Counted from the first letter of the stretch, positions 33,401 to 42,498 are shown. The stretch is 50,101 bases of DNA from Rubripirellula sp. (GCA_028823035.1 JAPKCI010000017.1:1-50101), one strand, 5' to 3'. Program-made: numbers and translations. Notes: generated by a model not told the origin, from the sequence alone.

Positions 33401-36400
33401 CATGGAACGGCTCAGTCGGTGGGCATTGAGAGCGTAACGGCAGCATGTTGACACAGTGACCCACCAACAGGGATCCGTCACTGATTTTGGAACTGTTGAT
33501 CGTAGGTTGGCTCGCCATCGGTACTCCCACAACAATATCTTCCTGTTGTGTTACACGCTGGATCCAAATTTTGAAGCTAGACAAAAGGAAACTGAACAGC
33601 GTGCAGTTCTGGGAACGACTTGCGTCACGCAGACGGCTAGTCAGTGATTCATCGATGAATGCGACCAGATGTCCAGCAACGTAAGTCTTGGTGGCTGGAC
33701 GCGGATGGGCCGATGGTAGCTCAAATTCCTGATAGGGCTGCTGAAAAACGGATGTCCAATAGTTCGCGTCGACGCGAGACTTTTTCAGTTGCTCCGCCGA
33801 CTGTGACCACTGTACATATTGTTCGTAGCTTTGAGGTTCACCTAATTCCGTGGCCGCCATCGTTTTGCCATCGCGATACATGGCACCCAGGTCACGCAGT
33901 AACGTATCCCACGACCAGCCATCCAGAACAAGATGGTGGAAAACAAACAGCAGAACATGCCTGGATTCTGATAGCTTGAAAATCACAAATCGTGAGAGTG
34001 GTCCCTGAGTCAGATCAAAGGGAATGGCGATCTGTTCCGCGATCAGACGAGATAGTTCGCTCTCGGTGCTTGCAGGATCATCTTCGGTGGAACTGCGGTC
34101 GTCGAGTTCCACCACGTTGATGGTCTGGTGAATGGATGGATGGATGTACTGGGTTGTCCCGTCAGCAGCAAACGTGAGTCGCAATGCTTCATGGCGATGG
34201 ATCAATTCCAGCATGCACTCTTCCAGATGCGGAAAATCCAGTGCCCCATCGAGTGTGACTGTATAGGATTCGTGGAACGTTCTGGAGGCATCCTGTCCCA
34301 TTTGCGAGGCCAGCCAGATTTCACGCTGCCCATCGGTCATTTCCAACTCGGATGGGGCATCGGATGGGGCACGGTCCGCTGCACCGGGATCAGAGAAGTC
34401 CTGAGAATCGGCTGCCGACACGTTTTCGGCCGGCGATTTCATCGCCTCAATCGCCTCCGCGAGTCGTCGAATCTGCTGACTCATTTCATCTAATCGCAGA
34501 TTTAGCTGGCCAATAGCCAGTTCATTTGGTGGCGATTGGGATGGCTGGTTTTCCAGATCAGTGGACGGCGAACCGAGTTCGCTTAAACCAGAGGACAGTT
34601 GGGTCGCGACGTACTGGGTCAGGGTTTCGAGCGTTCCCAGTTCCTCGGCAAGTTGACGGAGCGTCACCGGCACGCCCCAGTCCCGTTCAATCCTGCGTGC
34701 AAATTGCGTGAGGAAGAGTGAATCAAATCCCTTTGCCAGAAAGGTGTCCGGACGACGCAGTTGCTCGGGGGCCATGCCTGAGAGATCTTCCAGGATCTTC
34801 AGCAGCGTGTCGTCGGTCCAGCGATCTCCTGTGTCACCCACTGGGATGTGGCCTGACGTTTGGGTGACCGCCTTAGGCCCGGACCGGGCGATTGAAATAG
34901 CATCAGTTTCGCAGTCCAGTGACTGTTTGGCTGAGTCTGGAATGCCTTGTTTTTGATCGCTTCGGTCGGGCTCGATCCAGTGCCGTGTTCGTTGGAACGG
35001 GTAGTTTGGCAGTGGCACACGGAACCGCTGCTGACCTCGATAAAAATCATTCCAGTCGACAGGCAAACCCGCTTTCCACAGTTGCCCCAGGGCTGTCAGC
35101 AAGACGGCCTGTTCGGGCGGTGGGTTGCCGTTTCGGGTACCGGTTGATTTGGGAAGCGAAGTAACAAGTGTCTGTTCCGCAGCGAAGGTTGGCTGTTGCC
35201 TGGTAAGTATCGTTAGCGTGTGCCCAGGACCGACCTCCAACAACGCGATGCCATTCATTTGCAGAATGGTCCCGATACCCTTGGCAAACATAACAGCTTG
35301 ACGCAAGTGTGCGGTCCAGTAGTCAGGGCTGACAGCTTGCTCATCCTTGATCCAGTCACCCGTGACGTTTGAAATGAAAGGAATTACGGGTGGTTGTAGT
35401 TCGGACTCACTGAGGATTTCGTTGAACGGTTCAATGACCGGATCCATCATCGGCGAGTGAAATGCATGCGAAGTCATTAGTGGTTGACAGGCAATCGATT
35501 CCCGTTCCAGTTGGGCAACGATGCTATCGATTTCCGTTGTTTCTCCTGAAATGACACACAGACTGGGTGAGTTGATGGCGGCGATCGAAACGCGGTCGGA
35601 CACGAATCGTCTGCATTCAGTTTCGGAACGCATGATTGCCAGCATGGAACCATGCGGTTGGTTCTGAATCAAACGACCGCGAGCGGCGATCAGACGCAGT
35701 GCTTTAGGTAGCGTGAACACGTTCGCCAAGCAGGCGGCGGTGTATTCCCCGACGCTGTGACCGATCATGGCATGAGGTCGAATTCCCCATGACATCCAAA
35801 GTTGGGCCAGTGAATACTCGGTTACGAATAACGCAGGCTGCGTAATGGAAGCCTGGGCGAGTCGTTCTGCTGCCGCGGGGTCATTCGAATCTGCATGAAA
35901 GATTGCCTCGCGGATATCCATTCCCAGATCATCCATGAGCAGTTCGCTGCATCTGTCAACCGAATCGCGATAGACGGGTTCGCTTTCATAGAGTTGCTGT
36001 CCCATGTTCACACATTGCGATCCCTGACCGGGGAACATGAATACCGGTTTTTTTGGTCCGCGCGTCAACGTCGTGTCTGTACGTCGATTGTCGTTGGCAA
36101 TCCGAAGTTGACGCACTGCGTCGTCGTGATTCTGGCAGACAACAGCCCGGCGATGGGCGAAACGGCGTCGCCCGGTTTGGAGCGTGAATGCCACATCAGG
36201 CAGGGACACGGAAGGGTCACCACTGAGGTGATTGGCCAGGTTGTCCGTTGCCTGCTGAAGCGCGTCCGGCGTGTGAGCAGAAATCGTTATCAGGGAATGG
36301 CTTCGTGCAGTGCTGGATAGACTTTGGCCGGTCCGAAGTTGTGAATGGGGAGCTTCTTCAAGGACCAAGTGGGCATTGGTTCCGCCGATGCCGAAGGAAC

Positions 36401-37661
36401 TGACGCCGGCGCGAAGTGGCCCATCGGGCACTTGCCAATCGGTCAGCGAGTCGACGACATAAAAAGGTGAATTGCGAAAATCAATTTCTGGATTCGGTGA
36501 CTCATAATTTATTGTGGGCGGTAATTTTCGGTGTTGCAGGGCCAATGCAGTTTTGATCAGGCCAGCGACGCCGGAGGCCACATCGAGGTGTCCAATGTTG
36601 GATTTGACAGACCCGATGCCGCAAAACTGTTTTCGATTCGTAACTGCGGAAAACGCTTTGCTGAGTCCTGCCAACTCGATCGGATCACCGAATTTGGTGC
36701 CTGTGCCGTGTGCTTCGATGTAGGAAATGCTTTCAGGATCGGAGCCACCTAACGCGTGAGCAATCTGTATGACTTCTGCCTGACCATTTACGCTTGGTGC
36801 TGTGAAGCCAGCCTTGTCGGATCCATCGTTGTTTAAGCCGTAGCCACGAATCACAGCGATCACATTGTCGCCGTCGGCGACTGCATCCTCCAGTCGCCGT
36901 AACACGACCGTGCCAACCCCGTCACTGAAGATTGTTCCCGAGGCTCGGTGGTCAAAGGGTCGACAGTGGCCGTCCTGAGACACTATGCCGGCCTGTGCAT
37001 ATGTCCGCGAGTGATATTGCGGAAATGCCAGATGAGCGGCGCCGGCCAATGCCATGTCGCATTCGTAGTTCAACAGACTTTGGCACGCATTGCAGACTGC
37101 GACCAGCGACGTCGAGCAGGCTGTTTGAATGTTGACAGCTGGCCCGCGAAGATTCAAACAGTAAGCCAGTCGCGTTGCCAGAAAATCTTTTTCATTCAGC
37201 AGCACTGTCGGAAACTCGCCATGACTGCCAAGCACGTCAGGCCGTGTGCTGAGATTACTCATGTAATACGTGTTGATTCCACAACCGACGAACACACCGA
37301 TTGGTCCCGGGGGACGCTCGTGGTCGTATCCCGCGTGTTCAATCGCTTCCCAAGCGACTTCCAGAAAGACCCTCTGCTGAGGATCCATGATTTCGGCTTC
37401 GCGGGGAGTCATGCCAAACAGCCCCGCATCAAATTGATCAGAATCGTCAATCACACCCCTTGCTTGATCTGTCTGTGCATTGGCTTGTGCGGGGTCGACA
37501 CCCAGTTTTATGAAATCCTGTGGGGTAAATCGGGTCAGTGACTCACGCCCCGCAACAAGGTTATCCCAGAATTGATCAATGTTGCTGGCACCGGGGAATC
37601 GTCCAGACATTCCGACGATTGCGATACCTTCGAGCGAGTGTTGAGGGTCTGTTTTGTTCAT
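30402..37661 (-). CDS. Hybrid PKS-NRPS: KS-AT-ACP-C-A-PCP-TE
   Basis: A 2419-residue megasynthase. Ketosynthase: TACSTSL (C182), EAHGTGT, SVKSNIGH, all catalytic residues present. Acyltransferase: FPGQGSQ, GHSVGEY (S636), and HAFHSP near 732, the pattern linked to malonyl-CoA. No ketoreductase or dehydratase follows. ACP: GFDSL (S981), then a linker with a coiled-coil-prone segment. Condensation domain: HHLVLDG (H1242-G1248). Adenylation domain: YTSGSTGKPKG (near 1725), YGPTETT, GELLIGGDGLARDY, NGKLDRKSL; my reading of the specificity positions is D-I-L-Q-L-G-M-V-W-K, close to the glycine code I recall. PCP: GGHSL (S2109). Thioesterase: GYCLGG, with cysteine C2242 where serine is usual, and a histidine near 2402. 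Predicted job: one malonyl extension without reduction, then addition of probably glycine, then release. The start at 37661 lies 7 bases after the upstream stop; earlier codons in frame overlap the neighbour. Confidence 0.95.
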   Translation of the reverse strand: MNKTDPQHSLEGIAIVGMSGRFPGASNIDQFWDNLVAGRESLTRFTPQDFIKLGVDPAQANAQTDQARGVIDDSDQFDAGLFGMTPREAEIMDPQQRVFLEVAWEAIEHAGYDHERPPGPIGVFVGCGINTYYMSNLSTRPDVLGSHGEFPTVLLNEKDFLATRLAYCLNLRGPAVNIQTACSTSLVAVCNACQSLLNYECDMALAGAAHLAFPQYHSRTYAQAGIVSQDGHCRPFDHRASGTIFSDGVGTVVLRRLEDAVADGDNVIAVIRGYGLNNDGSDKAGFTAPSVNGQAEVIQIAHALGGSDPESISYIEAHGTGTKFGDPIELAGLSKAFSAVTNRKQFCGIGSVKSNIGHLDVASGVAGLIKTALALQHRKLPPTINYESPNPEIDFRNSPFYVVDSLTDWQVPDGPLRAGVSSFGIGGTNAHLVLEEAPHSQLRTGQSLSSTARSHSLITISAHTPDALQQATDNLANHLSGDPSVSLPDVAFTLQTGRRRFAHRRAVVCQNHDDAVRQLRIANDNRRTDTTLTRGPKKPVFMFPGQGSQCVNMGQQLYESEPVYRDSVDRCSELLMDDLGMDIREAIFHADSNDPAAAERLAQASITQPALFVTEYSLAQLWMSWGIRPHAMIGHSVGEYTAACLANVFTLPKALRLIAARGRLIQNQPHGSMLAIMRSETECRRFVSDRVSIAAINSPSLCVISGETTEIDSIVAQLERESIACQPLMTSHAFHSPMMDPVIEPFNEILSESELQPPVIPFISNVTGDWIKDEQAVSPDYWTAHLRQAVMFAKGIGTILQMNGIALLEVGPGHTLTILTRQQPTFAAEQTLVTSLPKSTGTRNGNPPPEQAVLLTALGQLWKAGLPVDWNDFYRGQQRFRVPLPNYPFQRTRHWIEPDRSDQKQGIPDSAKQSLDCETDAISIARSGPKAVTQTSGHIPVGDTGDRWTDDTLLKILEDLSGMAPEQLRRPDTFLAKGFDSLFLTQFARRIERDWGVPVTLRQLAEELGTLETLTQYVATQLSSGLSELGSPSTDLENQPSQSPPNELAIGQLNLRLDEMSQQIRRLAEAIEAMKSPAENVSAADSQDFSDPGAADRAPSDAPSELEMTDGQREIWLASQMGQDASRTFHESYTVTLDGALDFPHLEECMLELIHRHEALRLTFAADGTTQYIHPSIHQTINVVELDDRSSTEDDPASTESELSRLIAEQIAIPFDLTQGPLSRFVIFKLSESRHVLLFVFHHLVLDGWSWDTLLRDLGAMYRDGKTMAATELGEPQSYEQYVQWSQSAEQLKKSRVDANYWTSVFQQPYQEFELPSAHPRPATKTYVAGHLVAFIDESLTSRLRDASRSQNCTLFSFLLSSFKIWIQRVTQQEDIVVGVPMASQPTINSSKISDGSLLVGHCVNMLPLRSQCPPTEPFHEFLERLNKSVLDSLYHQNFTFGNLLGTLQIKRDTSRVPIISASFNLANANTCDFGQLSANVARPTKSFNYFDLTLDVIDYGDRLVLEYKFNRDLYETDDVHGWISQFQRILDQAVTDPGMKVADFSLLSSDEQNHLVHELNATAADYDHAATLHGLLRQQAKQTPDRIAIRFNGTEITYRELDERSDHLAGYLQKHAGAGPDVLVGVCLDRSIEMVVALLAVLKSGAAYVPLDPAYPADRIAYILHDAKAAAIITDSGLHERPDELPAPAICLDQLSQSISKCEWDESAVQSTSEHLAYVIYTSGSTGKPKGVQVEHRAAVNFLQSMKRKPGLTKHDVLLAVTTISFDIAVLELYLPLITGATVVLAPRETIIDAQAIQQAIAEQSISVMQATPATWRMMLRTGWQGSPSLKVLCGGEPLPTELAKELLPRCGELWNMYGPTETTVWSTCSHVLDADDIHIGRPIDNTQIYIVDPQMNPTPMGVPGELLIGGDGLARDYRGKPELTRQKFIASPFANGQRVYRTGDLARVRQDGTIDCLGRVDFQVKVRGFRIELGEIETVLSELESISQAVVVARPDGSGESQLIAFAVPENINQPPELDDLRSQLRNKLPEYMVPSAFRFLKEMPTTPNGKLDRKSLPDVDTTPIHSRQGHLPATPIEKTLSRIWKKHLRVEIVDINTSFFDLGGHSLIAVAVFQEIAECLNVKLPLGLLINAPTIAGLAKIIQQKQMDHGSSWPSLIPLNEPNTLRPSLYLVHGAGGDVILYQKLIQYLGNDHAVFGLQSQGIDGNADPLTNVVDMADRYVREILAAQPTGPYRIAGYCLGGTIAFEVARLLSSKGHEVASVALLDTYNFHQMKHPGFISVFSQRCYFHARNLLRTKLKQWPAYFASKFQVVRSGELRLLIQSTLPWLFRPAKNADEATKTPIMDLNQAAAFAYVPQRYPGTLTLVTPKSNYSFFPDKNMGWGELADDLQMIELDVLPHAMLEEPVVQHLAEALSR
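34348..34371. repeat. 12-bp duplication in PKS-NRPS linker
   Basis: TCGGATGGGGCA occurs twice in tandem, within the coding region for the linker between ACP and condensation domain. It encodes the in-frame repeat SDAPSDAPS and so only lengthens a flexible linker. Confidence 0.8.
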
Positions 37662-37668
37662 CTCTTTT

Positions 37669-39009
37669 TCAGACCCGTTTTGCTCGACGCTTTTTGTTGG
37701 ACAATGCTTCACGATGACGCTCTGCCTTGCTCTGCAACTGGGCTGTTCCATTCAGCGGATGGCGAGACCTGTCTGAGACCGAATTTTTTTTGGACGCATC
37801 AGCGATGTGGGTTGCTGGATCGGCACGGTAACCATTTCTGGCGGCATTCCCAGCAGAACTCGCCATGTTGTTATCCAGATGGACAGCCAACTGCTCGATC
37901 GTCGGATACTGGAACAACACAGCCATCGGCACCTGAATGCCGAATCGGTCAGTCACATCCGATTGGAGTTGTTCCAGCATCAGGGAGTCACCGCCAAGGT
38001 CAAAGAAATTACTCTGCACGCCGACTCGGGAAACTTTCATTGCCGAACTCCATAAGTTGGCTAGCTTCTGTTCGGTGTCACTGGAAGGTCCGACGTAATT
38101 CGGGTCCCCGCGGCCTTCGGCATGATCTGCGATGACATTTTGGTTGCCCGCGGCCTTGGGATCAGGAATGCCGGAAACGTCTTCAGCATCGGACGGCAAT
38201 CGGGCAATTCCCACAAACAACGGTCTCATGATTGAATGATCGGGATCCTTCAGCATTCGTTTCCAGGATCGGATCATGTTTTCGAATGTCTGCTGATCGA
38301 GGAAACCACTCTCAACCAACTCTGCGGGAATGCCGACACCCTCAGACTGGAAAAAGGCATTGTCGCCTATAATTTTACTGTGGGAAACCTCCATTTCATA
38401 TCCCTCGATTACCAATCCTGCTTTTGTGAATAAAACAGGAAGTCTGCGCCCTATACAGGGGTCACCACCATCTTGTCGGCGCGACAGGCAGTAAGCTTCA
38501 TATAGCGGCTCGAGTTCGGTAACGCTGGGTGAGGTTCGCAGGTGAAATTCGAAATCGTTGGCAATGATTGCGATTCGACCGCCCGGCTTTAAGAGTGAAG
38601 CGACAGACTTTAATACAGCGACGGGGTCTGTCACATGTTCCAGAACCAATCGCATTACAATGAAATCAAAGCTGAAAGGATCGAGACCAGGCTGTTCTGC
38701 GGAGCCCTGATGGATTGCAACCTGATGATCCGTGGATGCAAATCGCTGACGGCACGCATCGACAAGAATCGGATCGATTTCGAGCCCGGTCAGGGAAAGT
38801 CCCTGAAGTTCTGTTGCAAACAATTCAAGCAGCCGTCCAGGGCCACAACCACAATCCAGCACTGTCATCCCGTCGGTCAAGCCGTGCCGCCGCAGCAGTC
38901 GTTTTTCCGTCTGCCAAAAGAGATCTACCTGAGCATCCAACCGGCGAATTTCTGCCTGCAGATTGGCTGCGAATTCGGCAACGTGATAAGAGCCTGTAAT
39001 CGTCGTCAT
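37669..39009 (-). CDS. Methyltransferase-carrier protein didomain
   Basis: A 446-residue protein that starts the PKS/NRPS operon. Residues about 15-290 form a class I SAM-dependent methyltransferase (VLDCGCGPGRLLELF near 49-57, GLEIDPILVDACRQ, FDFIVMRLVLEHVTDP, LKPGGRIAII). Residues about 310-385 form a phosphopantetheine carrier domain with GGDSL (S342). A basic tail (QSKAERHREALSNKKRRAKRV) resembles C-terminal docking helices seen at NRPS/PKS protein junctions. There is no adenylation, KS or loading domain, so the carrier must be charged in trans. The start at 39009 is chosen because the methyltransferase pattern begins right after it; the frame is open to 39243 but those residues look unrelated. 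The likely role is to hold and methylate the starter or intermediate handed to the downstream KS. Confidence 0.87.
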   Translation of the reverse strand: MTTITGSYHVAEFAANLQAEIRRLDAQVDLFWQTEKRLLRRHGLTDGMTVLDCGCGPGRLLELFATELQGLSLTGLEIDPILVDACRQRFASTDHQVAIHQGSAEQPGLDPFSFDFIVMRLVLEHVTDPVAVLKSVASLLKPGGRIAIIANDFEFHLRTSPSVTELEPLYEAYCLSRRQDGGDPCIGRRLPVLFTKAGLVIEGYEMEVSHSKIIGDNAFFQSEGVGIPAELVESGFLDQQTFENMIRSWKRMLKDPDHSIMRPLFVGIARLPSDAEDVSGIPDPKAAGNQNVIADHAEGRGDPNYVGPSSDTEQKLANLWSSAMKVSRVGVQSNFFDLGGDSLMLEQLQSDVTDRFGIQVPMAVLFQYPTIEQLAVHLDNNMASSAGNAARNGYRADPATHIADASKKNSVSDRSRHPLNGTAQLQSKAERHREALSNKKRRAKRV

Positions 39010-39665
39010 TGAACCGGTCGTTCTTGTGGGGATGCTAGCGGGTACTTCAACAGGCCTGCCGTCGCCATCGAAACAGCACTCGCGAATCCCCCAACACGTT
39101 TCGCGCGAACTTTGGGAAAAATCCGGAAACAGGTTGGCTTCGCGTATGTGAATCGAGCTCTCAGGTGTTCTTCGGACGATGCGCTCAGCACCGTTTCGAA
39201 TACCCGACTTGTGAGTTCCCCCCCAGAAATGCAACCGAATCAAAGATTCGAAATCTCATTCCAACGAACGCACTTTCATCGTTGTTTGAGTGTAATCACC
39301 CTGCAGGCCGGGTCAAAAAAAGTTGCCTGCAAGGGAGGGTGCGGAAACATGGCACTGGGCATCCCAGCCGGCGCAACCGCAGGAATCAACTTCGAATGGC
39401 GGTGATTGATCGGTTAAATACTTGGCAATTACGGCAAATGCGGTGTTTTCCAGGCTGTCAGTCACCCTGCGGGATGGTTTTTCGGCAGTGGCTCGGCTGA
39501 CCTTGCGAGATAAAACACATGGTTGCCGGGGATTCACGATTGATGCCCTTTTGATTTTCACTGTCTCGATCTGGTGAATGACGTCGAAAAGTACTTCTCA
39601 CACACCGATGCCGGCGGGGCTAAACTGAGGGTTCGTTACTCAGACCTGTGCGAGGTTATTCCAGC
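39010..39665. other. Divergent intergenic region
   Basis: About 650 bases between the PKS/NRPS operon and a DUF1501 gene transcribed the other way. No family-like coding sequence was seen on either strand, including no remnant of an adenylation or loading domain upstream of the methyltransferase. A small hairpin CTGGG-CAT-CCCAG lies near 39356. Promoters of both operons must be here. Confidence 0.4.
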
Positions 39666-41063
39666 ATGTCGATCGATCGTCGTTCCTTTCTCGTCGCCTC
39701 TGCTGCCGGCTACGCCGGTTTGCAATTGGGGCGTCCCACGCCAGTTGTTGCCGACGGGGTTGCTTCGGCTAGTGGAAATGCAAAATCCGTGATTCTGTTC
39801 TTTCTCTGCGGCGGTGCCTCCCATGTCGATACGTGGGACATGAAACCGGATGCTCCCAGCGAATATCGTGGCCCATTTTCACCAATCGCAACTTCCTCAC
39901 CAGAGATCCGGTTGTGCGAACACCTGCCCCTGGTATCCAAACAGGCTCATCATCTGGCAGTGGTCAATTCCGTTGGTGGGACGGTCAATACCAATGATCA
40001 CCATGCCGGTTACTACTACAACCTGACGGGGCATGTTCCCGATGAAACCTTCAAGAGTCAGGGGAATGATCGCAGACCCTACCGTGATGATTGGCCCTTC
40101 ATGGGATCTGTCGTGAGTTCGCGGGCAAAGCGGCAGACCACGTTGCCAAGTGCCATCACTTTGCCCCATATGCCAAGCCGTAAACCGTATACGAGACCGG
40201 GCCAATTCGCTGCCAAGCTAGGTGTCGAATTTGATCCACTTTATGTAGAGGGTTCTGTTGATGATCCCATGGTATTTCAGGCCCCATCATTGATGGTTTC
40301 AGGTGATGTCACGCGTGAACAGTTTCTATCGAGACAGGAATTATTTAAAACATTGGATCAAGCACGCAGTCAGTTTGAGTCTTCGCCGGATGTACGCATC
40401 TGGAAGCAACATCAAGAACGCACGATGAATTTGCTGCTTGCCAGCGAGACGACAACTGCATTCGATCTGGAACAGGAACCTCAGTCTGTTCGGGACCGTT
40501 ACGGAACATCAGTCAATGCCATGAGTTTGCTGCTTGCCCGCCGCCTTGTGCAAGCGGAAATCCCGTTTGTTACTGTGTTCTGGAAAGAGAACGAGAAGAT
40601 CAAAGATAAGTGCAAAAGCGCCGGTGGTTGGGACACACATGGCAACAACTTCGGTTGCCTCAAAGAACATTTGTTGCCCGAGTTTGATCAGGCGTTCTCA
40701 GCATTGGTTGAAGATTTGGCACAGCGGGGAATGCTGGACGAAACACTTTTGCTGGTGACCAGCGAAATGGGGCGTCAGCCCAAAATTGGGGATCGACGTT
40801 CGGGCGGTGTCAGCGGTGCTGGACGAGATCATTGGACCCATTGTCAGAGCGTCTTGTTTGCTGGCGGTGGCATTCAAGGTGGTCAGACTTACGGAGCAAG
40901 CGATCGCTTTGGCGAGTATCCGAGTGACCATCCCGTGACCCCTGCTGATATCACCAAGACGGTCTATCATGCGACCGGCACTCGCGATCTCATTGCCCGC
41001 GATTCACAGGGGCGTCCCTACAGCCTGCTGGATTCGGGGCATCCGCTTACGGCTTTGTTTTAG
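39666..41063 (+). CDS. DUF1501 family protein, Tat-exported
   Basis: A 465-residue DUF1501 protein with a twin-arginine signal (IDRRSFLVASAAGYAG). The ATG at 39666 has GAGGT nine bases upstream, favouring it over a GTG at 39648. Family blocks: ILFFLCGGASHVDTWDMKPDAP, GPFSPIATSSPEIRLCEHLPL, GGWDTHGNNFGCLKEHLLPEFD, GAGRDHWTHCQSVLFAGGG and the C-terminal PVTPADITKTVYHATG. Where its relatives here read EFGRTP, this one reads SEMGRQPKIG, a variant of a well-kept site. It is not next to a cytochrome gene on its own strand; it converges with the WD40 gene, overlapping it by 17 bases. Confidence 0.9.
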   Translation: MSIDRRSFLVASAAGYAGLQLGRPTPVVADGVASASGNAKSVILFFLCGGASHVDTWDMKPDAPSEYRGPFSPIATSSPEIRLCEHLPLVSKQAHHLAVVNSVGGTVNTNDHHAGYYYNLTGHVPDETFKSQGNDRRPYRDDWPFMGSVVSSRAKRQTTLPSAITLPHMPSRKPYTRPGQFAAKLGVEFDPLYVEGSVDDPMVFQAPSLMVSGDVTREQFLSRQELFKTLDQARSQFESSPDVRIWKQHQERTMNLLLASETTTAFDLEQEPQSVRDRYGTSVNAMSLLLARRLVQAEIPFVTVFWKENEKIKDKCKSAGGWDTHGNNFGCLKEHLLPEFDQAFSALVEDLAQRGMLDETLLLVTSEMGRQPKIGDRRSGGVSGAGRDHWTHCQSVLFAGGGIQGGQTYGASDRFGEYPSDHPVTPADITKTVYHATGTRDLIARDSQGRPYSLLDSGHPLTALF

Positions 41064-42432
41064 CCGTCCCACTGAGGGGTGGTTGTGCAATCCAGCTGTT
41101 GATCAATGTCCCATCAACAAGATTCCAGATTTTGATTTCACCATCATGGGCACCGGTGGCAACTTTTGTCTGGTCCGGATTGACTGCTGAAGTCAGGACC
41201 CAATCAGCGTGTCCCTTGAATTCGGTCGTTACCTGGTTTTTGGATAAGTCAATTTTCAGCAAACGCTTGTCACTTGATGGCACCAGAACACAATTGTCAG
41301 CGCTGGATATTTTGTATCCTTCGCCACCGATTGCTACCTCGGCAGTCTTCTTGGCATCGGAAATGTTCCAGCGGTGCAATTTGTGGTCGTTGCCGGTGGA
41401 GACAACCTGTTTACCATCGGGTAGTACACGGACGCCGCGGACGGCATTGGCGTGTCCCTGGTAACTGATTAGCAGTTGTCCTGTCTCGGCATTGAAAACT
41501 TTCGCTGACTTGTCGCGACTTCCTGAAACAAGTGTTTTTCCGTCCTCGCTCCACGCAATCGCGGTGACAAAATCGGCGTGGCTCAAAAGTGTCTGTTTTG
41601 TTTCCAGAGTTTCCATGTTCAGGATGCGAATTGACTTGTCCGCCGCGGCAATTGCCAGTTCTTTGCCGTCTGGTCGAAATGCAATGTCCAAGATGACGTC
41701 ATTGCAACGGGCCAGAACGGCGGTGACTTCCTGGGTGCTCAAGTCGATGATTCGAACTTCGCCCCCAAAGCCTGGACTGCCGCTGGCAACTGCCAGTTGG
41801 TTTTTCCCCGGAACCAACACTAACGCATATGTCTGTTGCCCAACGTTGCCAATGCGACCCTTCAAATTACCTTCTGCGTCCCAAGCGAGGATCTCGTGAT
41901 ACCCGCCGCTATAAATCAGGTTGGCATCGCGTGAAAAGGTAAGAGCCGTGACTTGCAAGCGTGCCGGATAGGTAGCGGGTGAGGCCGGATATTGGCGGGG
42001 TGGTATCACGAAGGGCAACAGTTCCTGAGGATCCTGACCGTCAAATACGGAGCCCGCTTCGATCCAGTCAGCCACCACTTTGATCTGGGCTGCTGTGAGT
42101 GCATCACTCTCTGCTGGCATTCGTTCCGAATCATCCTCTGTCTTCAGTCGACGAAGTAATTCCGCCATTGGTTCTGCGGACTTTTCGAGCGGCGCAATTC
42201 CGCTGTCTCCCGCTTTGGAAAGCTCAGTGAATGAATCGATTCGATACCCGCCTTCAGCTTTCTTGGCGTTATGACAGGCCACACAGTTGTCCAACAGAAT
42301 CGGTGCCACATCACGCCGGAAACTGACAGGCTCATCCTCGGCACTGACTACATTCCCCAGCAGGCTTGTGATCAAGGTGGACGAAAGCAGGAAACAGAAA
42401 TTCCAAGTTCCGGAACGGGACAGTCGGTTCAT
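41047..42432 (-). CDS. Planctomycete cytochrome-WD40 protein
   Basis: A 461-residue exported protein. A signal peptide (about 10-30) is followed by a planctomycete cytochrome domain with CVACH (residues 50-54) and the typical FRRDVAPILLDNC and ALTAAQIKVVADWIEAG. From about residue 150 to 455 come around seven WD40 repeats (LTFSRDANLIYSGGYHEILAWD, VTAIAWSEDGKTLVSGSRDKSAKVF, GHADWVLTSAVNPDQTKVATGAHDGEIKIWN), which should close a propeller for protein contacts. The start ATG at 42432 is preferred over an upstream TTG. It is the last gene of the 50053-41047 operon, 66 bases after the DUF1549/1553 gene. Its 3' end overlaps the convergent DUF1501 gene by 17 bases. Confidence 0.92.
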   Translation of the reverse strand: MNRLSRSGTWNFCFLLSSTLITSLLGNVVSAEDEPVSFRRDVAPILLDNCVACHNAKKAEGGYRIDSFTELSKAGDSGIAPLEKSAEPMAELLRRLKTEDDSERMPAESDALTAAQIKVVADWIEAGSVFDGQDPQELLPFVIPPRQYPASPATYPARLQVTALTFSRDANLIYSGGYHEILAWDAEGNLKGRIGNVGQQTYALVLVPGKNQLAVASGSPGFGGEVRIIDLSTQEVTAVLARCNDVILDIAFRPDGKELAIAAADKSIRILNMETLETKQTLLSHADFVTAIAWSEDGKTLVSGSRDKSAKVFNAETGQLLISYQGHANAVRGVRVLPDGKQVVSTGNDHKLHRWNISDAKKTAEVAIGGEGYKISSADNCVLVPSSDKRLLKIDLSKNQVTTEFKGHADWVLTSAVNPDQTKVATGAHDGEIKIWNLVDGTLINSWIAQPPLSGTAKTKP

Positions 42433-42498
42433 GGTGCGGTAATCTGGCAAGTGATGTTTGGGTGAGTCGTGATGGGTTTCGCAGCGCCCGCACCAGAA

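Noticed and set aside
34126-34148. Tetranucleotide run (GGAT) within the condensation domain
   Set aside because: Only about four units, and it encodes normal-looking residues (YIHPSIHQ); no sign of phase variation.
39165-39500. Open frames upstream of the PKS/NRPS operon, considered as a lost loading domain
   Set aside because: No adenylation or acyl-ligase motifs are readable in any frame; treated as promoter DNA.
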